From contig CAXXHH010000013.1 in NCBI GenBank assembly GCA_963663005.2, positions 186,001 through 250,000 on the forward strand: 64,000 bases of DNA, written 5' to 3'. Under the pieces are notes generated by a model. It worked only from the letters and a program-made list of their open reading frames with translations. It was not told the origin of the DNA and made no database searches. Shown here in pieces: positions 35,811-47,497 of this stretch (positions within the stretch are counted from its first letter, which is position 1; each line of letters starts with the position of its first letter). The translations under genes and the position numbers were made by a program. Source of the DNA: CAINVV01 sp963663005 (GTDB taxonomy: Bacteria > Bacteroidota > Bacteroidia > Bacteroidales > Prolixibacteraceae).

Positions 35811-36367
35811 TTATTTACGGTCTTAACGTTTTCAATTGTTTGAGCAAAAATTCGCTTCATACTCCTTCGATCTTTTATCTTCTCAGGAAGTATGTGCAAT
35901 TTCCCCTTCATATACATGGAAGGAGCGATTAACAAATCTTGTGTCAAGCGGAAAGTCCTGGATTTAAATGCGGCTATCAGTCCGACTTCATAGAGTCGTC
36001 CCGTATATTTGATCGAATCAAGAAAGGATTTGTGAAAGGAAATTATCGGCTTTGAATCCGGATGAAGCTTATTTTCTTTTATAGCCTGTGTTCTGAGATA
36101 ATCCATCATTTTGGGAATATCAATCTCCATCGGACAACGACCTACACAATTTTCACAGTTCAGACATAGCCAGATCGAGTTCGAATTGAGTATTTTGTCG
36201 TAATTTTCTTTCGTGCCTGTTTGGAGCATTCGCATCAGGTAGCTCGGAGGATAATTCATGTCAGATGCCAGAACACAGCCCGCTGTACACTTTCCACACT
36301 GATAACATCGCATAACCTCTACTCCGGTATGTGATTGCAAATCAGATGTTTTATGTTTATTTTCCAT
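35807..36367 (-). CDS. hdrC: Heterodisulfide reductase subunit C
   Basis: A 186-residue protein with two [4Fe-4S] sites, CYQCGKCTAGC and CLNCENCVGRCP, in the spacing of HdrC, which carries electrons from HdrA to HdrB. It is the first gene of the minus-strand cluster hdrC-hdrB-hdrA-floxD-floxC-floxB-floxA. A possible promoter, TAACTTTA, lies about 40 bases upstream and fits the Bacteroidota -7 consensus imperfectly. Confidence 0.92.
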   Translation of the reverse strand: MENKHKTSDLQSHTGVEVMRCYQCGKCTAGCVLASDMNYPPSYLMRMLQTGTKENYDKILNSNSIWLCLNCENCVGRCPMEIDIPKMMDYLRTQAIKENKLHPDSKPIISFHKSFLDSIKYTGRLYEVGLIAAFKSRTFRLTQDLLIAPSMYMKGKLHILPEKIKDRRSMKRIFAQTIENVKTVNK

Positions 36368-36589
36368 GCTTTGTCATAAATAGTTACATTCATTCATATT
36401 TTCGCCTAAAGTTAGGAATTAAGATTCATGTTAATAAATAGTTAACCTTAAATTCTTTCTAAATTAAATTCCGGATTCGACCAAAGTGAGGCATAATTTT
36501 AACAGAAAGTTTTATTTCTTTGTCATCGCGTACACGTCTGAATTGTAAATGCATATCTAAAAAAATAGAAATCTACCTAAATTGCTTAT

Positions 36590-37219
36590 ATGGAATCGAT
36601 CGGATTTATTCAATGGTGCCTGGATAATTTAAACTACTGGACGATAACACTTCTAATGGCCATAGAGAGTTCTGTAATACCATTACCCTCCGAATTGGTC
36701 GTTCCACCGGCTGCTTATAAAGCGGCAGCGGGTGAATTGAATATCTACCTTGTCGTATTTTTTTCAACCTTAGGAGCCGTGATTGGTTCTGTAGTCAATT
36801 ACTATCTTGCAGATTTCATTGGCCGTCCTATCGTCTATCGTTTTGCGAATAGCCGATTCGGCCACATGCTTATGATTAATGAAGCGGGTGTAAAGAAGAC
36901 GGAGGCATTCTTCGACAAAAATGGCGCGATTTCTATATTTACGGGTCGGTTGCTACCTGGAGTAAGACATCTGATCTCAATTCCTGCTGGACTCTCAAAA
37001 ATGAATCTGCCTAAATTTTTGTTATATACCACGCTGGGAGCCGGACTATGGAATATAATTTTGGCTTCGATTGGCTATTACCTGGAATCATTTGTACCAC
37101 GTGACATGCTGATGACGAAAGTGAAGGAATACAGCTCACAGTTGTCCTATCTGTTTATTATTTTCGGCTGTCTGGTTTTTGGGTATATTTTGTACAAGGC
37201 TCTAAACAAGCGTAAATAG
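36590..37219 (+). CDS. DedA-family (VTT domain) membrane protein
   Basis: A 209-residue polytopic membrane protein of the DedA/SNARE-associated family. The family's re-entrant region is present: IPLPSELVVPPAAYKAA near the N-terminus and FTGRLLPGVRHLISIPAGLSKM in the middle, with the GR-x3-PG-x-R signature. DedA proteins are implicated in undecaprenyl-phosphate or phospholipid recycling and membrane homeostasis. It stands alone, divergent from the hdr-flox cluster, and is followed by a strong bidirectional terminator. Confidence 0.88.
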   Translation: MESIGFIQWCLDNLNYWTITLLMAIESSVIPLPSELVVPPAAYKAAAGELNIYLVVFFSTLGAVIGSVVNYYLADFIGRPIVYRFANSRFGHMLMINEAGVKKTEAFFDKNGAISIFTGRLLPGVRHLISIPAGLSKMNLPKFLLYTTLGAGLWNIILASIGYYLESFVPRDMLMTKVKEYSSQLSYLFIIFGCLVFGYILYKALNKRK

Positions 37220-37242
37220 GAACTATTTGCCCCGTTATAAAT

Positions 37243-37282
37243 AAAAAACAGCGAAGTACTCGTTGGTAATTCGCTGTTTTTT
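37243..37282. terminator. Bidirectional rho-independent terminator
   Basis: The 13-base arms AAAAAACAGCGAA (37243-37255) and TTCGCTGTTTTTT (37270-37282) are perfectly complementary. T-runs end the hairpin on both strands, so it can stop the dedA transcript and the tRNA-Ser transcript coming the other way. Confidence 0.9.
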
Positions 37283-37286
37283 CAGC

Positions 37287-37373
37287 GGAGAGAGCGGGAT
37301 TCGAACCCGCGGAGCCCTTTAGAGGCTCACACGCTTTCCAGGCGTGCCAATTCAACCACTCTTGCATCTCTCC
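37287..37373 (-). tRNA. tRNA-Ser (GGA)
   Basis: An 87-base class II tRNA on the minus strand. The acceptor stem pairs GGAGAGA with TCTCTCC, a long variable arm is present, the T-arm reads GGTTCGAATCC, and the anticodon loop CTGGAAAG gives anticodon GGA. It lies 4 bases from the terminator. Confidence 0.95.
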
Positions 37374-37582
37374 TTTCTACTGTTTTTAAAGGAATGACAA
37401 AAGTATAAGAATTTTTGATTCAAAAAAACCTACTGCTATTCCAATTGTAATTTAATGCAACAAACTTCATCGGGTGATGATTTGGGTCTGCGGCTATCAG
37501 CTCTGCGGTATTCTCTTAGAACTCTGTTGTCTAACGTTCTTATTTTTTGAAATAACCACTTTTTGAACGAACAAAAGGCAGT

Positions 37583-38491
37583 TTAAACAAATAATCTTTT
37601 CATATCACTCAAATATCCTTCAATTTTCAGTCGATCGCTACCCTCTAATTTGGAAAGCGGAAGAGCCATCTCATCGCTGCATATACCCATAATTGAAAGA
37701 GCAGCTTTAAAGGATATTGTAATACGTGCCGCACTCGGCGAAACCTGATACATTGTATTGCACAGCCAAACGATCTGACTTTTAAGCCGGGCAATTGTAT
37801 CGAGATCCCGACTAAGAGATGCATTATACAGATCAACAAAAAGTTTTGGGAAAACATTTGCTCCACCTGCAACCGATCCATGGGCACCGCCGATTACTGC
37901 ATCCGATGTATAGAGTTCTGTTCCAACAAATACGGCAAAATCCGGAAACTCCCTGAAAGCATCGATCAACATATACATATTAGCCATGTCGCCTGAACTA
38001 TCCTTTATTCCAATACACCCTAATTCCATTGCCCGATGAATTGTGGGAATAGAGAGGTTTATTTTCGTATGCATAGGCATATTATATAGGACAAAGGGTA
38101 GTGGAGTAGCGGCAGCCAGTTTCTCCACATAATTAATCATCTCAGACTCCGATGCCGGAAAATAGAAAGGCGGAGCAACAACAATACTGTCTGCCCCAAC
38201 AGATTTGGAATATTCAGCAATTTCCATCGCTCCGGCGAACGCCGAATCAGTAACACCCACAAGAACCGGGACTCTACCGTCGACAATTTCACAGGATAAT
38301 TTTAAAAACTCTTTCTTTAGCCTGTAGCCAAGACTTGGACCTTCTCCGTTCGTTCCGAGCAAGAATAGGCCATGCACGCCACCCCCAATTATGTGTTCAA
38401 TTAGATTCTCAACACCTTTCCTGTCAAGTTCATCATTGCTTTTCAATGGAGTGACCATCGGTGGGATAATCCCCTTGAGTGGATTCAACAT
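37583..38491 (-). CDS. Dihydrodipicolinate synthase/N-acetylneuraminate lyase family protein
   Basis: A 302-residue (beta/alpha)8 class I aldolase. It has the substrate-carboxylate motif GTNGEGPSL, the family tyrosine in FVLYNMP, and the Schiff-base lysine in GIKDSSGD. The family includes DapA, NanA and sugar-acid aldolases. The gene is not with lysine-biosynthesis genes but is divergent from an AraC regulator. I therefore favour a catabolic lyase (sialic acid or a 2-keto-3-deoxy sugar acid) over DapA, though sequence alone does not decide. The TACTTTTG -7 box upstream faces the regulator's promoter across about 80 bases. Confidence 0.8.
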   Translation of the reverse strand: MLNPLKGIIPPMVTPLKSNDELDRKGVENLIEHIIGGGVHGLFLLGTNGEGPSLGYRLKKEFLKLSCEIVDGRVPVLVGVTDSAFAGAMEIAEYSKSVGADSIVVAPPFYFPASESEMINYVEKLAAATPLPFVLYNMPMHTKINLSIPTIHRAMELGCIGIKDSSGDMANMYMLIDAFREFPDFAVFVGTELYTSDAVIGGAHGSVAGGANVFPKLFVDLYNASLSRDLDTIARLKSQIVWLCNTMYQVSPSAARITISFKAALSIMGICSDEMALPLSKLEGSDRLKIEGYLSDMKRLFV

Positions 38492-38512
38492 AATTAAATA
38501 GTTAGTGAATTA

Positions 38513-38520
38513 CAAAAGTA
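38513..38520 (-). promoter_or_regulatory. Bacteroidota -7 box (TACTTTTG) for the DapA/NanA-family gene
   Basis: TACTTTTG on the minus strand, about 22 bases before the start codon, matches TAnnTTTG. The 80 bases between this box and the AraC-gene box at 38600 are the likely operator region. Confidence 0.45.
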
Positions 38521-38599
38521 GGGGATGTTTTTATACATTTTGAATATTATTTTATCCAATTCATATTGTTTATTAACCCTAATATTTAATATTGTTCTC

Positions 38600-38607
38600 T
38601 ATATTTG
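38600..38607 (+). promoter_or_regulatory. Bacteroidota -7 box (TATATTTG) for the AraC-type gene
   Basis: TATATTTG matches TAnnTTTG and lies 23 bases upstream of the chosen ATG at 38631, which supports that start over the earlier in-frame codon at 38592. Confidence 0.5.
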
Positions 38608-38630
38608 TATCGCTGGTTAATTTATATAGT

Positions 38631-39482
38631 ATGGAATTTGTTTTTGCAAAGATTAATGTCCCGCATGAACACTCGTTTATTACGCGGAGGTTGGTTTTGT
38701 CTGAAAATAATCCCAAAATACATTCGCATAAAAATTACGAACTGAATCTGATTATTTCGGGTTCCGGGCGGCGCATTGTAGGAAACAATATTTCCGGTTT
38801 TGAAGCAGGAGATCTTGTGTTACTTGGTCCGGATCTTCCGCACTGCTGGGAGGTATTGGATCGGCAGAATGATGCTCCGCCATCCTGCATTGTAATTCAC
38901 TTTGATGAAAACATTGTCGGTTCGGATTTCTTTAATTTACCAGAACTTGAGACTGTCAAGGAATTGCTGAACCGCGGTAATAGCGGCCTCTTCTTCAAAG
39001 GAGAAAAGACTGCCTATGTGATTGAGTGTATGGAGCGACTCGTCGATTTAAAAGGACTAGAAAGCTACATTGAGTTGTTACATATCTTTAAGGGGTTAAT
39101 CCAGATTGACGATAAAGAAAGTTTATCACTTACACCAGAATACCCCACCAGCTATTTTAAAGATCTTGATCACATTAAAGATGTTTACGAATATGTATTT
39201 CATAATATTCAGGATGGAATCAGTCTTAAGGCTGCTTCCGATCTGCTTAATATGGCACCAGGTTCCTTCTGTAGATATTTCAAGAAGAGAACAGGTAAGA
39301 CCTTTATTCAATATGTCAAGGAGATCAGAATAAGTATTGCCTCAAAAAAGCTGGCTGAATCTGACAAGCCTATTGCTCAGATATGTTATGAAAGCGGTTA
39401 TAATAATTTGGCTAATTTCAATTTGTATTTTAAAAGTATAATGGAAATGACTCCTTCGGAGTACCGCAAAAATTTCCGTTGA
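38631..39482 (+). CDS. AraC-family transcriptional regulator
   Basis: A 283-residue protein starting at ATG 38631 (MEFVFAKINVPHEHSF). The N-terminal cupin-like AraC-binding domain contains HSHKNYELNLIISGSGRRIVG and GDLVLLGPDLPHCWE. The C-terminal double helix-turn-helix has ISLKAASDLLNMAPGSFCRY and IAQICYESGYNNLANFNLYF and ends in MTPSEYRKNF, the classical AraC signature. It is divergent from the DapA/NanA-family lyase and most likely controls it in response to a sugar-type ligand. Confidence 0.9.
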   Translation: MEFVFAKINVPHEHSFITRRLVLSENNPKIHSHKNYELNLIISGSGRRIVGNNISGFEAGDLVLLGPDLPHCWEVLDRQNDAPPSCIVIHFDENIVGSDFFNLPELETVKELLNRGNSGLFFKGEKTAYVIECMERLVDLKGLESYIELLHIFKGLIQIDDKESLSLTPEYPTSYFKDLDHIKDVYEYVFHNIQDGISLKAASDLLNMAPGSFCRYFKKRTGKTFIQYVKEIRISIASKKLAESDKPIAQICYESGYNNLANFNLYFKSIMEMTPSEYRKNFR

Positions 39483-39496
39483 AGCAATCTCGTCGC

Positions 39497-39583
39497 TCAA
39501 GACTTCTTTCTCCCGTTCTCCGTTCTCCCTGCTCCCTGCTCTCTGCCCCATGCTTTTTGCCCCATTCTCTGTGCTTTTTGCCA
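39497..39583. repeat. Quasi-periodic CTCCCTGCTCCCTGCTCTCTG repeat
   Basis: A pyrimidine-rich run (CTTTCTCCCG, GTTCTCCCTGCTCC, GCTTTTTGCC units, the last repeated twice) between the AraC gene and the rRNA terminator. It is another member of the locus-specific repeat class and lies at a convergent junction. Confidence 0.7.
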
Positions 39584-39589
39584 AAAGAT

Positions 39590-39621
39590 AAGCCCCGGCT
39601 CAAATTCATGAACCGGGGCTT
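39590..39621 (-). terminator. Rho-independent terminator of the rRNA operon
   Basis: The arms AAGCCCCGG and CCGGGGCTT form a GC-rich stem with a loop of about 13 bases. On the minus strand the stem is followed by ATCTTTTGG, just downstream of 5S rRNA. Confidence 0.85.
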
Positions 39622-39628
39622 GGTGTAA

Positions 39629-39737
<109 letters not shown>

Positions 39738-39904
39738 ATGACGTTAACGATCGCTTTGCTTGTACATTTCGCTCGTTGTCCAGACGCACACCGTGCGTCT
39801 CTACGATCATGTTCGCGCAAATAAATCTCAATATTTTAACATGTGGAAGAAACTACTCCTTTAAAAAAAACTCTGGTCAAAATCATTCTCGCCCAGTAGA
39901 AAGC

Positions 39905-42775
<2,871 letters not shown>

Positions 42776-43049
42776 TTACTGTTTTAAGCTTCTTGAAGCT
42801 TCCCTTTCAGTATCGCTACCTCAAGTACACTCCCGAATAACTCTCCCAGCGTCTCTTTCTCTCTTTCGTTTCTTCCATCATGTCAATGAACTTTACCCTC
42901 GCTATACTTCGGGTACGTAGATCCGCAGGGAATCGAACCCCTTTCTTTCTTACTTGCCACCAGGCCGGTCTTTTGTCTGTCTTTTTGCTTACTAAAATCA
43001 ACCTCTAACGCGCTCTTTCCTGCGTAAGGCCAACTTCATCCCGTCTTCG
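42776..43049 (-). other. 16S-23S spacer lacking an intact tRNA-Ala; T-arm-like remnant
   Basis: The spacer between 23S and tRNA-Ile holds no complete tRNA. On the minus strand at about 42923-42945 there is AGGGGTTCGATTCCCTGCGG, which looks like a tRNA T-arm (loop TTCGATT) plus the start of an acceptor strand. No matching D-arm, anticodon arm or 5' acceptor strand precedes it. Bacteroidota operons commonly carry tRNA-Ile and tRNA-Ala here, so this may be the remains of tRNA-Ala. Confidence 0.45.
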
Positions 43050-43123
43050 TAGTCCCGCCCAGAGTTGAACTGGGGACCTCTACATTATCAGTGTAGCGCT
43101 CTAACCAACTGAGCTACGAGACT
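43050..43123 (-). tRNA. tRNA-Ile (GAT)
   Basis: A 74-base tRNA in the rRNA spacer. The acceptor stem pairs AGTCTCG with CGGGACT, followed by discriminator A. The D-arm is GCTCAGTTGGTTAGAGC, the anticodon loop CTGATAA gives GAT, and the T-arm is CCCAGTTCAACTCTGGG. Confidence 0.95.
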
Positions 43124-43216
43124 GTAATTGCTTTGTTTTTTAAAAAAAAGGCAGAAGAGAGTTCATCCAGTATGCTTCCGTTTTATACAACGTACTTTTC
43201 AAGCCCCTGGCCTCCA

Positions 43217-44738
<1,522 letters not shown>

Positions 44739-45009
44739 AGAAAATTTTAAATATAATCCAGAACCTCAGGCTTTACTTCTTTTCCCTCGTATGAACATCT
44801 CCCCTTCAACTCAAAAACCAATCAGGTTACCCTGCTCAGCCCCTTCATCTCAGAAAAAATGTACCGGGATACTAGTTTCTCTCTCTTCTAACCTTTCTTA
44901 ATATTTTTCAATGAACTTTTGCTCTTTCTTAGCTTTTACTTCTTTTCCCCTAAATCCAGCATTCCAAGCAACCTGTCTTTCCAGTCTCTCTTCCGCCGGT
45001 TTGGGAGTG
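44739..45009 (-). other. rRNA operon leader
   Basis: About 270 bases between the predicted promoter and 16S rRNA, purine-rich on the transcribed strand (many GAAAG and AAGAA words), as expected for a processed rRNA leader. There is no gene. Some ORFs cross it but have no support. Confidence 0.6.
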
Positions 45010-45041
45010 CAAATGTAATCCCTTTTTTTATCCTATACAAA
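45010..45041 (-). promoter_or_regulatory. Complete Bacteroidota-type rRNA promoter
   Basis: On the minus strand a TTTG -33 box (45038-45041) and a TACATTTG -7 box (45010-45017) are separated by exactly 20 bases. Both match the Bacteroidota consensus (TTTG, 19-20 bases, TAnnTTTG). It points toward 16S rRNA and is the strongest promoter signature in the window. Confidence 0.85.
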
Positions 45042-45211
45042 CCTTCTGGTAAAAAATGTTTTGAGAAAAAAATTATTTGGACGCTATCCATTTGAAAATC
45101 TGAAACGTTAAACCCCGTAAAAAAAATAAAAAAAGAATTCAAACTCGCCATTTTGAATTCAGGATTAGCGCAATTGTATTATTTTTACCGACTCAACATA
45201 AAATAAAGGAT

Positions 45212-45949
45212 GTGTCTGACAGCGTAATTATAATTCCTACCTACAACGAGAAAGAGAACATTGAACGGATGATCCGAACGGTCTTCAATCTTCAAAAACC
45301 ATTTCACATTCTAGTGGTTGATGATAATTCCCCGGACGGCACAGCTGAAATTGTAAGAAGTCTGCAACAACAATTTCCGGAACAACTTTTTATGCTTGAG
45401 CGCAAGGGAAAGCTTGGATTGGGAACAGCATATCTGGCTGGATTCAATTGGGCTTTGGACAATGAATACCAGTACATCTTTGAAATGGATGCAGATTTCT
45501 CACATGACCCGAATGAACTGCCCAATTTATACAAGGCATGTGCGGAGAAGGGTGCAGATTTAGCTATCGGATCAAGATATATTTCTGGGATCAATGTCAT
45601 TAATTGGCCCCTTAAACGTGTATTGATGTCTTACCTGGCCTCTAAATATGTCAGGATGGTTACCGGTATGAATATCATGGATACAACAGCCGGCTTCAAA
45701 TGTTACCGCAGAGGCGTACTTGAAAAAATCGATCTAAACCGAATAAAAATGAAGGGATACGGGTTTCAGATAGAAATGAAATTCAAAACCTGGCGACTTG
45801 GATTTAAAATCATTGAAGTGCCAATTATTTTTACAGATCGCAAAGAGGGTGCTTCAAAAATGAGCGGTGGAATATTCGGGGAAGCTTTTAAGGGCGTTAT
45901 CAAAATGAAAATTGCAAGCTATTTTTCGAACCCTGCGAAAAAAATGTAA
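45212..45949 (+). CDS. Dolichol-phosphate-mannose synthase-like glycosyltransferase (GT2)
   Basis: A 245-residue GT-A fold glycosyltransferase beginning at GTG 45212 (MSDSVIIIPTYNEKENIERM); an ATG two bases upstream is out of frame. Family motifs: ILVVDDNSPDGTAEIV, the metal-binding DAD in FEMDADFSHDP, AIGSRYISG, TTAGFKCYRR and EVPIIFTDRKEGASKMSGGI. It lacks the membrane extension of some DPM1 homologues. It should transfer a hexose from a nucleotide sugar to polyprenyl phosphate at the inner membrane face, for envelope glycan or protein O-glycosylation. The exact sugar is unknown. It precedes pyrC in the same direction, separated by the leader-like repeat. Confidence 0.88.
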   Translation: MSDSVIIIPTYNEKENIERMIRTVFNLQKPFHILVVDDNSPDGTAEIVRSLQQQFPEQLFMLERKGKLGLGTAYLAGFNWALDNEYQYIFEMDADFSHDPNELPNLYKACAEKGADLAIGSRYISGINVINWPLKRVLMSYLASKYVRMVTGMNIMDTTAGFKCYRRGVLEKIDLNRIKMKGYGFQIEMKFKTWRLGFKIIEVPIIFTDRKEGASKMSGGIFGEAFKGVIKMKIASYFSNPAKKM

Positions 45950-45990
45950 TTTTTTATGTACCTTCAACTATTCCGTTCAGCCTATAAAAA

Positions 45991-46109
45991 ACACGAAATA
46001 AATTCGAAATATACTTGGACTATATTCACGCCAATCAAAAATGAATGTGTAGCGATTAGCTTCGCTGATCTTCGATTCCACTTGACCAATAAAAACTAAT
46101 TATACACTG
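45991..46109 (+). repeat. 5' leader element shared with the SUMF1-fold gene (copy B)
   Basis: It contains ACACGAAATA (45991-46000), AAAATGAATGTGT (46038-46050) and AATTATACACTGATGAAA over the pyrC start codon (46098-46115), the same blocks in the same order as at 3749-3844. A TAGCGATTAGCTTCGCTGATC stretch with an AGC...GCT stem lies between them. Whether this is a dispersed repeat or a functional leader is open. Confidence 0.55.
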
Positions 46110-47483
46110 ATGAAAGACCTGATTATTAAAGATGCCAAAGTTGTCAATGAAGGGAAAATCCTGCGAGATACCAGCCTATTGATACGAAACGGTATCATTG
46201 AAAAAATCTTCAGAGAGGCCGTTCCTCAAGCAATTTTAGCAAACGCAACCGTAATTGACGCATCCGGCAAGCTTTTACTTCCAGGAGTTATTGACGATCA
46301 GGTTCATTTTCGTGAACCAGGTCTTACCCACAAAGGGGATATCTACTCAGAATCGAAGGCCGCTGTTGCCGGAGGGATTACTTCTTTCATGGAAATGCCA
46401 AACACGGTACCACAAACCACAACACAGGAATTGTTAAATCAAAAATATGAAAGAGCTTCTGAGATTTCACTGGCCAATTTCTCCTTTTATATAGGAGCAA
46501 CCAACGATAACCTCGAAGAGCTTCTGAAAACGGATCCTTCCAACGTTTGCGGAATAAAGGTATTCATGGGTTCATCGACCGGAAATATGCTCGTAGATAA
46601 TCCAGTGACTTTATCCTCTCTCTTTCAGAAATCTAAAATGTTGATTGCGGTTCACTGCGAAGATGAAAATATCGTTCAGGCCAACCTCGCCGCGGCAATA
46701 GAAAAATATGGAGAAGATATTCCAATCAGCGAGCATCCCAAGATCAGAGATGCAAGTGCATGCTTCAATTCCTCCTCAAAAGCGGTAGAACTGGCTAAAA
46801 AATTTGGTACACGCTTACATATTCTGCACGTTTCAACGGCTGCGGAGATCGCACTTTTCGACTCTGTACCGCTAAAAAATAAAAAAATAACCGCCGAGGC
46901 ATGTGTACATCATCTTTGGTTTTCAGACGCCGATTACGAAAAATATGGAGCCAGGATCAAATGGAACCCGGCAATTAAATCTGCGAACGATCGTTCTGCA
47001 CTGATTAAGGCTGTGAACGAAAACAAAATTGATATAATTGCCACCGATCATGCCCCGCACACAGAGGAAGAAAAAAGCAATCCATATCTAAAAATGCCTT
47101 CCGGAGGACCATTGGTTGAACATTCCTTGCTCGCTATGCTCGAAATGAGCAGAAATGGTAAAATATCTATCGAAAAAATAGTCGAAAAAATGTGTCACGC
47201 GCCTGCTGACCTATTCGGAATTGAAAAGCGGGGATATATTCGCAAAGGATATAAGGCCGACCTCGTTCTTGTTGATGCTGGCAGATGGACTGTTTCAAAA
47301 GATAATATTCAAGCAAAATGTAATTGGTCGCCATTCGAAGGCGAATCATTTTACTACTACGTCTGTCAGACCTTTGTGAACGGGAATTTAGTCTATGAAA
47401 ACCCAAAACCCGGTGAAAAGGGAGTTTTCTTCGAACAGGTTAAAGGAGAAAGGCTAACATTTTCAAGCAATCAGGATATTTGA
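46110..47483 (+). CDS. pyrC: Dihydroorotase
   Basis: A 457-residue amidohydrolase of the class I dihydroorotase type. The carbamylated lysine lies in GIKVFMGSSTGNML. Metal/substrate residues appear in AVHCEDE, LHILHVST, and the catalytic aspartate in IATDHAPHTEEEK. The usual metal motif D-x-H-x-H reads D-D-Q64-V-H66 here, so the first histidine is replaced by glutamine; the rest (HFREPGLTHKGD) is normal. I recall this substitution as shared by Bacteroidota dihydroorotases rather than a defect. It catalyses ring closure of carbamoyl aspartate in pyrimidine synthesis. Confidence 0.88.
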   Translation: MKDLIIKDAKVVNEGKILRDTSLLIRNGIIEKIFREAVPQAILANATVIDASGKLLLPGVIDDQVHFREPGLTHKGDIYSESKAAVAGGITSFMEMPNTVPQTTTQELLNQKYERASEISLANFSFYIGATNDNLEELLKTDPSNVCGIKVFMGSSTGNMLVDNPVTLSSLFQKSKMLIAVHCEDENIVQANLAAAIEKYGEDIPISEHPKIRDASACFNSSSKAVELAKKFGTRLHILHVSTAAEIALFDSVPLKNKKITAEACVHHLWFSDADYEKYGARIKWNPAIKSANDRSALIKAVNENKIDIIATDHAPHTEEEKSNPYLKMPSGGPLVEHSLLAMLEMSRNGKISIEKIVEKMCHAPADLFGIEKRGYIRKGYKADLVLVDAGRWTVSKDNIQAKCNWSPFEGESFYYYVCQTFVNGNLVYENPKPGEKGVFFEQVKGERLTFSSNQDI

Positions 47484-47497
47484 TTGGAATTCACCGG

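Noticed and set aside
29849..36367. Reading the cluster as a methanogen-type Hdr or an anaerobic sulfite reductase operon
   Set aside because: All four Flox-type subunits and HdrABC are present together, and no AsrC siroheme subunit or hydrogenase gene is adjacent.
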